Assembly: GCA_012295275.1 (NCBI GenBank)
Contig: CM022674.1
Span: 8,520,260-8,584,259 of the forward strand
Source: Chrysomallon squamiferum
Lineage: Eukaryota; Mollusca; Gastropoda; Neomphalida; Peltospiridae
Reading direction: 5' to 3'
Length of the DNA stretch: 64,000 nt
Below are positions 35,166 to 47,587 of this stretch, in pieces. The stretch's first letter is position 1. Each line of letters opens with the position of its first letter. The notes below the pieces were generated by a model that saw only the letters and a program-made list of their open reading frames with translations, did no database searches and had not been told where the DNA came from. Position numbers and translations under genes: made by a program.

Positions 35166-37048
35166 GCTCAATTGTTGATTTTACACATTTTTTTACATGC
35201 ATAAACAATACCGACATGATTTTTTAATAAGTCTCTGAAACAAAGCTACAGGTAAAAGAAACAAAAATAACCTAGGAACAAACACTTTTTAAAAACGTAT
35301 TGTGACAAACAGTTTAACTCATCCTTATTGACCGCTACCATCACAGTAGTACAAACTCAGTTGTAGTGTGCGTACAGTTCAAATGGATGGATGGATAAGT
35401 TTAATCAATTAATTTTTCTTTTTTAAATTATTATTTATTAATTAATTTATATATTTATTGATTTTTTAAAATTATTTTTTATTAATTAATTTATATATTT
35501 ATTGGTTTTTTAAATTTGTTATATAGGTATAAAGGCATAAATCTGAAAGTATACACTGAGTGGTCACATACAAATCTAGCTAAATCTGGTTTTTTTCTAC
35601 GTTTGAAATAAGCGGGTGGTTTTTTTTTGTCCACTGTGGATTTGTACATGTGTCTTTTATCCTGAATCCCGCCAAAAACATCCCTTGTATCCCAAACGAT
35701 TCTAGATCTACTTCTGGAACCATGTGATATCTTAGCTGCCTGTGTCAATGTTGGAAAAATTAGTTGATTTGGTAACTTTGACGAGCGTATATATATATAT
35801 TTTTTTTTAAGAACACAAAAAAAAGAAGAAAAAGAAACTATCGTAACAAAATCCTGAGTAAAAAACTTTGTAACAAGGAGTAAACCTAAACTGCGGTGTA
35901 TTGGTTGACCCCATTAATCCTGCAATCATTAATCTGGCTCCTTCACTAATCCGGCAAAATTTATCTAGCATAATTTCTCATTTTCCAGATCAGTGCCGTG
36001 CCAGGCTATTGTATTTGCTTATGTTTAACGAGCCGCACTTTTCTTTTCCTTTATAACGAAACTGTTTCATCGCGCGCATTATAAATAAATATATATGAAT
36101 AACAAAATTGTACATTGCTGAATATTCAATACGGGCATTATTAAGTATTATCATACTTGTTTAAACTTTTCCTTTATTGACAAATCATATAATTAGACTG
36201 GTAGTCGTGCGTAACTGAATTACAGTACTTTATTTATTTATTTATTTATTTAATGAATCAGTCAGCTAATCTAATAGAAAGATTCTCAGCAGAAGACTTT
36301 ATTTCAGCCAGTGTAAATTCCCGTTAATTAAGGATACAATTCAACCGGACACGTTTAATTAATTATTTGATTTTGAATAACTGGGGTCAATTCGACTTTC
36401 ACGCTCAAGTTTTCTTTTATGTCTTTATATGGGCGATAACCCCGACTATATTCTAGTTGTAGCTATACATTATTATTGCCCTTTGAGTTCCAACCAAGTA
36501 GTATTTTATTTTGTTTAGAAAAAACTACTGTTATTAGTTGTAGAATTAATAATATTAGGTTGTCTTTCGGATTACCGTGAACACTTAGTCACATATTATG
36601 AACAACAACTATTATTATTATTGTACAAATAGCACTATTGTCTGCTACTACTACTACTACTGTACTGTCATTTATACCGCCAAGACCACAAGACCACTGT
36701 TATTTTTACAATTTAGAATAATTTTGTTTTTTCGAAATTATTTCTTACGATCTGTGACACTACTATAACAACTAACATTATATCACTTCTACTATATTAT
36801 CAAAAAGCAGTATGAATCAAACGAAATTGAGAGAGTAAAGAAAAGACGAGGTTGAGCCTGTAAATAAACACCGTTAAATTGTGAAGTTTACATTATTGCT
36901 AAAACAATTTTTAGCACTGAAATTTAATTCTAAAGATACCCCTAAACCATTGCATCATTAGAGAGATACTTGTTTTTACAGAACTTTTTTAAATTTCTTT
37001 TTATATTTTAAAATTACTTGTTTAAATTTTGTTCACTGTTTTTTTATT

Positions 37049-37113
<65 letters not shown>

Positions 37114-37172
37114 GAACTATAAATTGTTGTCAGTTAATATAAACAGAGTAGTTCACTATTAATAGCAGCGAA

Positions 37173-37181
37173 GCGCCACCT
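37173..37181 (-). promoter_or_regulatory. CTCF-like core site
   Basis: AGGTGGCGC on the minus strand, inside TAGGTGGCGCTT. This nonamer is the strongest part of the animal CTCF consensus. A short motif alone is weak evidence, but the same core recurs at 39988-39996 in the same orientation. Confidence 0.4.
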
Positions 37182-38870
37182 ACGTCGTCCGAAATATTAA
37201 AAAAATTATATTGAATAAAATCACCTGTTCTGAAACAACGCCGCACGATTGTATAATTTCAACGACAGATGCCATTCATCGGCTTTTGAAGCTACTCGCA
37301 TCTGCCAACGTGGGTAATTTTTTGCGCTGCTGGCGGCAGCAACGGTAACATTTTACGATCTCGCCGAAGTTTCGTATCTGTTTATTTCGCTCCAAAGCAC
37401 GTGGAAAATCTATCACCGCGTTACTTTTTTCGCTATATTGTACGCCATTATACACACATAAAAAGGAACAGACATTAGCCAGCATCGAGCAGTTAAAACT
37501 GGAGATGTGAATTTTAGTATGTGGTCTCGATTTGTTTTAACCTTTACTAATAAACTCCGTGCAGGGTCTAGCATTTTCGTCTTGAAATATCGAGAATCGG
37601 CAGACGATAATTTTTTTCGTAGATCAATTTTACACCCCATAAATATTTCAGCGTAGAATATAACTATTTATAGGATTGTCGTTGGTGCTTTAACTATTTT
37701 CTCCATAAAAAAGGCAAACAACCTAAAGCCTTCAAGAACATACAAGATAACCAGATTAAAGGTTGATAGTATTAACACGAACCCCGATGTTGTAAGTACA
37801 TTTTCATGGACAATATAAATCAACGCACAGCAGGAGAACCACTTTTATTTATGCACAGGAAATTTCAATAGAGTTAAAGTGCCTGAAGAAATTTAACAGA
37901 TCAAAGTAGATGATGCAACTTCAGTTTTGCAAACTTTAAATACAAGTATCCTATTTCGTATGTCTTTATACGTTAGTTACGTCAGAGGGTATGAGAACGG
38001 CTCTGTGTGTGTTATTTTTCTCATTATTATTATTATTACTTCTTTTAATAATGATGAATTTTTTGTTGATGTTCTAGTAAAGTCATATGTCAATTGCACT
38101 AATTGTAGTAGGAGCAGCAGCAGTAGCAGTAGCAGTTGTAATTTTTGTTTAGAATTTAGTAATAGTCAGTTTTATTGTTATCTTGATAAATTTAAATCCA
38201 TGTTATAAATATTTTATAAAAAACAAAAAAAAAAAAGAAGAAGATATTTGAATAATGCTCATCTGATAATAATTAATTTGGAATGTGTGTTCTAAACAGA
38301 AAAATAAATCGTTAATTTTATTATTTCTTTTATCTTTAGGTTTTCAGTTTCAAAATTTCAACTTTCTGAAATATTATCTTATTTTATATTTTTTATTTTA
38401 TATTTGTTCTTTGACTGTGAAATAGGAAAAACCATTCTAAAGTTTCTACAGTGTAATTTTACTGATTCTGTCTAAAAATAAACGTCCACTAATTTAAATT
38501 GGAGAGATAATAAAAAGAGTTCCACTGCAGATAAGAAAGCAGGAAGAATATTTTACAAATGCGAACTTTTGTACCCGCCATTAAATTATCAGACGAATAA
38601 TAAACATCGTCCTCCACTTGGCTCAAACAAGCACTAAAAACTTTCAAGTAGGACTTGATAGTGTTTTCTCTACGACACTTATGCGATGAACTAACGACAT
38701 CAGCTTTCCGTGGAAACACTTGGTTCTCTAAAGTAAAAGTCTGTTAGGAAACTTAAAGCTGGCTGGCGTTTGCTTCATAACACTTCCGAGGAACATAAAT
38801 CAGTGAATGGGCAAGCTGAGGATCATGTGAGTCTTACTGTCTTACACTTGTTAAACTCGAGAAAGACTCA

Positions 38871-38902
<32 letters not shown>

Positions 38903-39987
38903 GAAAAAAGGAAGAAAGAAAGCAGAAGACGAAGAAGAAGAAGAAGAAGAAAGCAATAGACTATGGAACAGAACACAGGTTAAGTGATATTACTAAAATA
39001 GTAAATGACATCGGAATATATAAATGTTATACTAAGCATTATTTTTCGACAAAAAACTTACTCCGAGACAAATACGGAAATGGTTCAGATTTTATTATAA
39101 TTAGTGATACCTGTGTTAGATGTTATTTTTCCACTTCTCGGTATCTGCTACCACATTATCAACGGATAAAATACGTCTCGTGTATTTTCACTTAATATTT
39201 GGTCAGCAAACTGCAAAGGCAACAAATCAATAAATTAACTGAAGTGTAGTGAAACTTTCTCAAAGACAATTTTCTGCGAACAGTGAACGATTTTAAATTT
39301 CCTCTTACATAATTGTCCAAAAAATGCATTCACGCAGAAATAGAGACCCAAATACGCACGATATAACATTGATTAGACAATTTTCTTAGCTTTCAAAATA
39401 TACATGTATATACTAACTTAACATTATGAAAACTAATTAAAAATTAAAAATATGTTTTTGAATATTAAACGATTACATTCAAACAAAAACACATTTTAAA
39501 AAAGAAAAGAGATTATTGCACTGTCGCCTATTTATTTATAACATGAATAGACAGAGGCTCGCTGAATAACGATTTGGTGTTATTTTCGCTACCTCAGGTC
39601 TTAAATTTCCAAATACAGAGAAGTCTTCGCAATTAATAAATAATATTATTCGCTTTAAACAAAAATAAATTTAACGGATTCCAAAAGATTTGTAATATCA
39701 CACTGCAGACCTTTCCGTTTTTAGGCTGAGTTAGTTGTGTAAATACAAGTTTGGAAAAACAAAGCGGAACACGAAATGTCGGATATCCAGAATACTCGGG
39801 TGAGTCAAGGGTTCATCTAAAAACTGCTCTGATTGCAGGTGTGGTTTCGGATTCGTGTAAAAAACATCTCGATGTTTCGATTACATTAAAGAATGCTTTT
39901 TACCAAGTCTGTGCATTCCACTACAATGCCAAAGTCGCGTTTTCTGACGAGTGGTCGCCCGCGGACATGTTAACACGTGATTTAATG

Positions 39988-39996
39988 GCGCCACCT
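39988..39996 (-). promoter_or_regulatory. CTCF-like core site
   Basis: AGGTGGCGC on the minus strand within ACTGATAGGTGGCGCCA, a good match to CTCF-type consensus including flanks. It lies in a locally GC-richer island of an AT-rich intergenic region. Confidence 0.45.
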
Positions 39997-40104
39997 ATCA
40001 GTCGTCGACTAGTTTCTTATAGGACGAGTTGCCAGAGAGTTAGTTCATTTGTATTCGTTACAGTACATCACAAAACAATTTAAAAAAAAAAATAACAGTG
40101 CTGA

Positions 40105-40222
40105 TCTGTATGTGTATGTATGTATGTATGTGTATGTATGTATGTATGTATGTATGTATGTATGTATGTATGTATGTATGTATGTATGTATGTATGTATG
40201 TATGTATGTATGTATGTATGTA
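40105..40222. repeat. (TATG)n microsatellite
   Basis: Almost pure tetranucleotide repeat; a further, similar array lies at 41213-41322. Confidence 0.97.
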
Positions 40223-41212
40223 CTTATGTGCTTATGTATAAATGTATTATTTTTATGTATAATGTCAGTTTGTGTTTCATTGTCTGAGTGTACGAAAGTA
40301 TTAAAATACGGTCTCGTTCTCTGTCCGCCAATTTAATAAACATGTTAAAATAAATTAATAATAGTGATTTTAACGCAACTTACTTAATTTTATTTTATTT
40401 GTTTGTTTGTGTGTTTGTTTTTAAATAGTTTTACTCATTTTAACCTGAATGTATTTACACTTGGATGTATCGTTCATATTGTGAAAATGGATATCCATGG
40501 TATCTGGTTTCACATTGTCAACTATTTAAAAAGTAATGAAAAAGCCATAATAGTTATGTAGTTAAATACATATATTAAAAAAAAGCAAAAAAAAAAAAAA
40601 AGCAATGAAATTTGTAACGAAAATAAAAAAATAAATTAACTTTTTTATTAAAATGATTTTTCATACGGTGAAGAAACACGTGCTGGTAGAAACACGCCCC
40701 AATCCCAGATTAAAACGTTAAGTAGGGCTCGGTTACAAATTGGTCTATTCATACGTTTTAAAACACACAGTTATATTAAATAGCTATTTCTCGCCGACAG
40801 CGCCAGTGCTGATTGTTTCCGCTATTTACATCAGTTATTTCACGACCAGCTCTGTGTAAATTGCACATAAGACAGAAAACAGAAAACACAAATGACAGTA
40901 CAATGATAACTCCATTGTTGATGCCACTCGATATTCATTTCTAGACGCCGGTTCTGTCGTAGTTCCAATCTGCTTTAAGTTTAATTAATCCTCAAATTTT
41001 TTGAAATGAGATAGAGCATTCTAAGATTTTGACCGTAACTATAGTTCACAGTATTCATTAGTATTTATACACGTGTATTTAAACTATATCTATTCAGCAT
41101 AATATCTAAGGATTATATGTCTAATGATATATCATTCCACATTATTGTACCTCTCCGTAGTCTCTCAGATCTCTGTATCAGTTTATAGACTATAACTATA
41201 CAACATAACGTA

Positions 41213-41322
41213 TGTGTGTATGTGTGTGTATGTATCTATGTATGTATGTATGTATGTATGTATGTATGTATGTATGTATGTATGTATGTATGTATGTATG
41301 TATGTATGTATGTATGTATGTA
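41213..41322. repeat. (TATG)n microsatellite
   Basis: Tetranucleotide repeat beginning with TGTG-interrupted units, then regular TATG. Confidence 0.97.
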
Positions 41323-42222
41323 TCATTCTCTGATAATATTTGAAGAACATCTATTCCTGCACAGTACATCTTGATATCTATGTATAAGCACTAAAGTTAT
41401 CAATACCTATACAGAATATCTGTCTAAAGACTATATCTTTAATAGATCATTCTCAACATCTCGGAACAAATCCCAAACAAGCAAAAAGTCAATATAAAGA
41501 TATTTATTGCCATCAAACCCTGACATCAGACAAGAAGTTTAATATTTAAGCAGTCTTAGTATTACAGAGATTTGTATATCGGGTAACCGAATTATCAAGC
41601 AACTATCTGCGCTCCAAAAAGGGCGGGACAGTTGAATAAGAAATGTAGGAATAAAGGAAGAAAGCTCAACAACTTGAATAATAATAATGATGATGATAAT
41701 TATTATTATTATTATAACTACAACAACAATAACAATAATAAATAGTGGTATTGGTAGCTGTAGTAGTTGTAATAGTAGTACCAGTGATAGGTTGCGGGTC
41801 TGTTATGAAACTGATGATGCCTAATCTCCAGGAGAGCCCCAGAAGCGACTTTAATCCACACTGATTGAAAAACGTTATCTCGGAGCTGTGTAAAATACAA
41901 ACAGTATGGTGATCTTGCAAGAGGCTCACCTTGTTACAAAGGCGCTGTTAACAGTTCAAGCTTCACAGTCCCCAGTGAACAGTGGTAGTGACAACAGTAG
42001 CAACAGCAGCAACAGTAGTAACGGTAAATAACAATGATTAAAGTAATAAATAAATAAATAAATAAATAAATAATATAGTAATGGTAGAATTAGTAGCGAT
42101 AATAATTTTATAATAATATTTGGTATGTGCAGGTTTTTCACAACCGTTTTTATTCTTATATTGTTGTTGATTATATTATATATTATTATTTATATGTTTG
42201 TAATAATAATAATAATAAATAA

Positions 42223-42273
<51 letters not shown>

Positions 42274-43659
42274 AAAACGAAATATTTATATGGTCATATT
42301 TTTTTATTAATGTCAAAAGACTCAGTCGCTCTATACAGTTACGAATTTTAATTTTTCTCTTTATTTGCGTGTTCCAGCTGATGTTCAAATTTAATAGTTC
42401 ATAATAAAGACGTTATTCATCTTACCAAATAGAAGTTCAAATTATTATAATTATTTTTTAAAGTGCTGTATTGTAAGTTATTTATACGAAAGTTTAACAA
42501 ATATAAATTTTATTCTAAATATCAAACCAAGGTTTTTAAAATTATTTCATTTAGCTCTTAATCATTCCCTGAAAACAAATTAATATTGCAGAAATGTTTA
42601 TTTGTAGACGCCATACAGTCCCTTTTCTTGTGTATGGTCACACTGACGTACACGTAGTTGTATATACATATGCAATAAAAGACTATAATATATTCACATA
42701 ATTCCAGGTTCTCTGTAGGGTCAGGCGACAGATCTTTATCATAAAGTTCAAACAAAAATAATGAGAGGAGATAAATAGTTGCCGCTGAAGTTTAGTCTCG
42801 AATAAATACATTACAATGGAATGCCATTTTCAGTAATCCCTTGCCGGCAACGAGGCCTTCTCTTATGTTATTTATCAAGTTGACCCGATAGTTTCAAAGA
42901 TAAAATATGCTTCATGTTAAAATGAAATCTTTGTGGCAAGCTTTTCAAACACCTAAAGTTATTATAGCGATGATAACCCAACTTCTACACTGCGCCGAAA
43001 ATTATGTTGGTCTAAAAACCAGTGAAACAGATAGAACGAGTTTTCTAAAAGAAATATATTAGAAATTTTCTTTTATGAAATGCCATAAAATTCAATCCAG
43101 GCTTGTTGATAAAAGAATTTGTTTTTAAATTTTGTCTCTCCACCATAAGACAGTTTGTCATAAAATATTAAAATGGTGTCTGTAGATCTTTTTTTTTTTT
43201 ATCTTCTCTTTTCTCTGCTCCGTCGTGATTTTTTTTTTATCTTTTTTTTTTTAATTTTTTTTTTTTTTAAATGTATTTATATATTTATTTAACATAATAA
43301 TAGTAATAGTTGCGGTGTTATTTTGATTTGTGTTGTTGTTGATGTAGATATTGCATTCTCCTTGACATCATTGTTTGTTGTATTTGCTCAGTGTTTATCA
43401 CCTGTTCTGTTCGACCAACATCTGCTTATTTCGTAATTTTTATTATTTTTAGTTTTTAAATGAAATAATTAGCAAACAAGTTAGAACAAAATAAATTTGT
43501 TGTAGTTGTTTTATTTCAGAATTATAATACATGGGTTAATTTTGTGAATTCCTGTTTTCCTTTCATTCACGTTAATTCATTTTGATAGATATATATTTTT
43601 AAAATCTACTCCCTTTCAGCATATGCTTTATTATTGATAGTTAAAACATCTACGACAAT

Positions 43660-43700
43660 AAATAATAATAATAATAATAACAGTAGTAGTAGTAGTAGTA

Positions 43701-43739
<39 letters not shown>

Positions 43740-43790
43740 GTAGTAGTAGGAGTAGTAGTAATAATAATAATAATTGTAATAATAATAATA
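43660..43790. repeat. (AAT)n / (AGT)n compound microsatellite
   Basis: Blocks of AAT and AGT triplets alternate. The poly-Leu or poly-Asn/Ser frames across it are artefacts. Confidence 0.95.
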
Positions 43791-45121
43791 AATTAATAAA
43801 TAATGATAACAATGGGTTAAAAATAATAAAACATTAAACGATTACAAAGAGTCATAAAATAAAAATGTTCAATTATTTTTTCTAGAATTATATTTTTTCT
43901 TTCTTTCTTTGTTTTTTAAATATCATTATGGGTCTAAGCAGTGGATTTTAAAACTGAAAAATAATAATTATGTTGTTTAACAGAAATAAATAAATATAAA
44001 CAAATGCTATATTTATTAACTTAATATAAAATGGGACGTCGAAAAATTACTAAATAGTTGTTTATATATAATAAAATACCAAATAATAATAATAATTATA
44101 AAAAAATAAATAAATAAATAAATAAATGTAAAGTTTTAATTTTTTAATTTTTAATTTTAGATCCTATTTTATAATATGATTAATGTGGTTTTATATTACT
44201 GAAAGATAATTTACATGAGGTTTCTGACAGCAGTATGACGGGATATTTCATTAATCTCCTCTGGTTTTTTACACTCAGTAATACAGATAAAATATTTCCA
44301 TTGTCGCCAATCAAAAGAGGTAAACAGTTGAAAATTTTAAAAACTGAAACACATTTCTCTTCTAAAATTATAACATCTGTTCCGCCTTTGTTCAACATTA
44401 CAAAAACAAAACAAAAAAAACAACGACTATATAACATTGCAAAGATATCTAATCCTAACAAAAAACACTATCACAAAATTGCACAACGTTTTTTTTTTTT
44501 TTCTTTTGTTTGTTTGTTTGTTTTTGTTTTCTCCCCTAAATCGTAATTAAAAAATGTAGCATACTGTTCAGCTAGAATGGAAACAAAAACTATAATACAC
44601 CGTTTCCTTCTACAGCGATGATGAAAATGTACAACGCTTTTTCTATAATAAGGATCAAAATTATGGTACACCGTTTTGGGGTTTAGTAAGATTTTCAAAC
44701 GATTAACAATTTATAGATTTCATACAAATTTAACAGCATTAATCGTTTTCGTTTTTTGAAATTTTAATTAATTTAATTTAATTTAATTTAATTTAGATAT
44801 TTATATACTGCTTCAATAGTAATGTCAAAAAATATAAGTTGACTTTAATTTCCTATTTTATACTTAAAATTACTTAAGATTAATAATATTCACCATAATA
44901 ATAATAATAATTATTATTATTTTTCATCTCAGACATCGTTTGAAATTCTTGCTTTAATTACATCTACCTAACAACATCAATAAATCCTTTCGGACATTTT
45001 CGGACATTTTCGGACGTTTGCAATTTCTTTCGAAACTCAGAACATAACGACGCTAATATCGAGTTACGAAAATATAAAAGCTTCTTTAATCTATTATTAA
45101 TAAGAATCTAATAATGTATGA

Positions 45122-45156
<35 letters not shown>

Positions 45157-45820
45157 AAGTAATATAATAAAAGAAATTAATTAAATGAAAATAAATAAAT
45201 AACGATTATGAGAAACGTCCGCTATAAAAATAAATTTAAAAATTAAAATTTTTTGAATCTTCTGAAATTATTTTTTATCTAATATAAATCATTGTTAACA
45301 AATACTGTTATTTTATTATAACAATATCTGTAAATACTTCAAAATATTGTCCATTTATACAGAGAGCAGAATACTCCCATCAAGGTTTCACTATACAGTA
45401 GAAATAAAGTATATTAGTTAACCGAAATCTGAACGAATATATCGAAAGGTATTCGTATCTACAAGGCACAAACTGTACATATGTACAAAATGTAATAAAT
45501 ATGATCATAATACACATTTACAGATCTGACGTCACACTAGTAGTAACATTACATGAGGCATTGGTGTTGTTTTGCACATGCACAAACTTTCACTTCCGTT
45601 ATATATATTTCATTTCATCGTTTCAAAAAGTTCCAAACTGTTTATCTTACATTCTCCACAAAAACGTGAACATTTCATACTCAAAGTCATTCTTAATAAT
45701 GTGATTATTACCTTCAATGTAAAAGTTGTTTAAAAAACAACAACAAAAAGCATTTAATATTAATAAAAATAAAAAAAATAAAAGAAGTAAATACAAAAGA
45801 AAAATGTATTTAAACCTTAA

Positions 45821-45887
<67 letters not shown>

Positions 45888-46492
45888 CACCAAATGGGAC
45901 TAAGGTTCAACTGGATTTTTATTTTTGTATTCATTATTCAGTTTTGTATAGGTCAGTTTCAAACAAAGTATCTCTGAACTAGTCATGTATGCAAATTATT
46001 TTAACCTTTCCACTGTCAAACTGAACAATGTTGAAAATGATAAATACTAACTGACACATTTATATTTATGTAAATTTTAAACTCGGCAAAGCAAATGAAT
46101 TAGAATTTTTTTGGTTGCCACATATTTTGGTATTTTTCCTTATTATCGATTTAAAATATACACATTTTACTCTAATTTTAGTATTTTTCATTATTATTAA
46201 TATTTTGTTTATAACGTTTCTTCTTATTTAGGTTGATCTAAATGGTTTACATATATTAACATTATGAATGGAGAGAACAGTGTTTATAACAAACGTATCA
46301 TCAGAGAACATCTTTCACATTTCAGTTGGTTCCAGTTTCACTATTCTCACGTGTTCTTTTCTCACTTCCACGGGTCATCTTTTGTTATTTGTTGCCCCCA
46401 GTTAGTCCCCCTCCCTTGTTTACGAGGGTACGTGGGAGGGACAGGGGCCACGTTTATTTACTACTAGTGCCCGAATAAGTCACATGGAGCTC

Positions 46493-46960
46493 TCACAGAC
46501 ATGTATGTTCGTCCAAGTGTCTTTCACATTTTTTACATCTCACATAACAACACCAGTGAAATTTGCACATGCAGCGTTCTACAATCACAATGGGGCGAGT
46601 CCGATATCCCCGCCCGCAGCACATTAACTCGCACCCGTCTATTGCCTTAGAGGTCTTGTTGCAGACACGCCCATGCGTGCCCAAAGACCCTGTCTTTTTG
46701 TCCGGCTCACAAAAGTCTGGCGAGGCGGCCATGTAGACAAGGTCAGACTCTGTGTGAGGTTTGAACTGAGCGTTCAGAGGAACCAAGTCGTTCCTGGTAC
46801 CCACAGTCTTCCTCTGCACCTCGGTGGCTCCGTCAAACTTCTCCTTCAGGTTCCTGCCCACGGTGCGGAAAGACGGCATCGCTCGCCAGCACGTGCGCAT
46901 CTCACAGGAGCCAGACACGCCGTGGCACTTACAGTCCACCTTCATGTGATCTTCAATAGC
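46493..46960 (-). CDS. Wnt4: Wnt4 last coding exon (C-terminal half)
   Basis: Secreted lipid-modified Wnt ligand for Frizzled receptors. The exon opens after an AG acceptor with [30 protein letters not shown] is the universal Wnt site whose Ser is palmitoleoylated by Porcupine. [35 protein letters not shown] and [20 protein letters not shown] follow vertebrate Wnt4 more closely than other Wnts (NAQFKPHT is typical of Wnt4). It ends [24 protein letters not shown]-stop, with the full Cys-rich C-terminal domain. Much richer in GC than its surroundings. Joined in phase 0 to the exon at 63698-63975. Confidence 0.95.
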   Translation of the reverse strand, partial: AIEDHMKVDCKCHGVSGSCEMRTCWRAMPSFRTVGRNLKEKFDGATEVQRKTVGTRNDLVPLNAQFKPHTESDLVYMAASPDFCEPDKKTGSLGTHGRVCNKTSKAIDGCELMCCGRGYRTRPIVIVERCMCKFHWCCYVRCKKCERHLDEHTCL

Positions 46961-47548
46961 CTGAAATACACAACAACATCTAGTCTTTATTTTTCATCCA
47001 TTATTATTATTATTACTGTTATTATTATTATTATTATTATTAATAATAATAACTGTCAAAGGTATTTAAGATAAATATATATAGACAAACAGATTAAATT
47101 TAGTACAATCTCAGTAAACCACGTGACGTTATTTTTACACCGTCTGGTCTTTATCCTCAAATTTACTCAATAATGAATAAATGTAGAATAATATTGCATG
47201 ATAAATAATAATAATAATAAAACTAAAAAGACAGTTCTGAATACTATTTTAATTTTCTACATAATAAAAGGATAAGAATCTGAAAACAAAAATTACTGTG
47301 GAAATGGTTTATTAATTTTAATGATTGGAAAACGTTTTATTAGTTCCCTGCTCCCAGTTCGCTATTTTTACTACTACCTGGCCTATAAATAAAATTAGAT
47401 TGTTTTTCTGTAAACGCATATACTTTACTCTCTATCCGAATTTCAAAAGTATACTTCATATCGATTTATGTTTCTTGTTAATAACAATAACAAAAATAAT
47501 AACAAAAAACAACAGTTATAAAATGATAATGATAAGTAAGTAATTAAG

Positions 47549-47587
<39 letters not shown>

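Larger units (their letters stand above)
33053..46492. other. intergenic region between the 327-aa gene and Wnt4
   Basis: 13.4 kb without a coding exon I can support. It is AT-rich with microsatellites: (TG)n about 33970-33996, (ATT)n 37059-37112, poly-A near 38875-38900 with (GAA)n after it, (TATG)n 40105-40222 and 41213-41322, AAAT arrays near 42047-42075 and 42215-42272, AAT/AGT mix 43660-43790, (AAT)n 45823-45886. Three tandem copies of TTTCGGACA occur near 44988-45016. Less AT-rich islands at about 37140-37640 and 39740-40080 may be regulatory. Short open frames here have no family resemblance. Confidence 0.6.

Noticed and set aside
35491-35748. Minus-strand open frame of 85 codons, basic and Arg-rich
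   Set aside because: It begins at TTG rather than ATG, shows no splice context or known family, and could be a chance frame or transposon remnant.
35900-35990. AATCCGGCAAAATT-type sequence suggestive of another Tigger-like remnant
   Set aside because: Only a short similarity with no paired ends or target duplication; too weak to call.
39751-40083. 110-codon plus-strand frame
   Set aside because: No similarity recognised, no splice signals or Kozak support, and it runs into a TATG repeat; the island may be regulatory instead.
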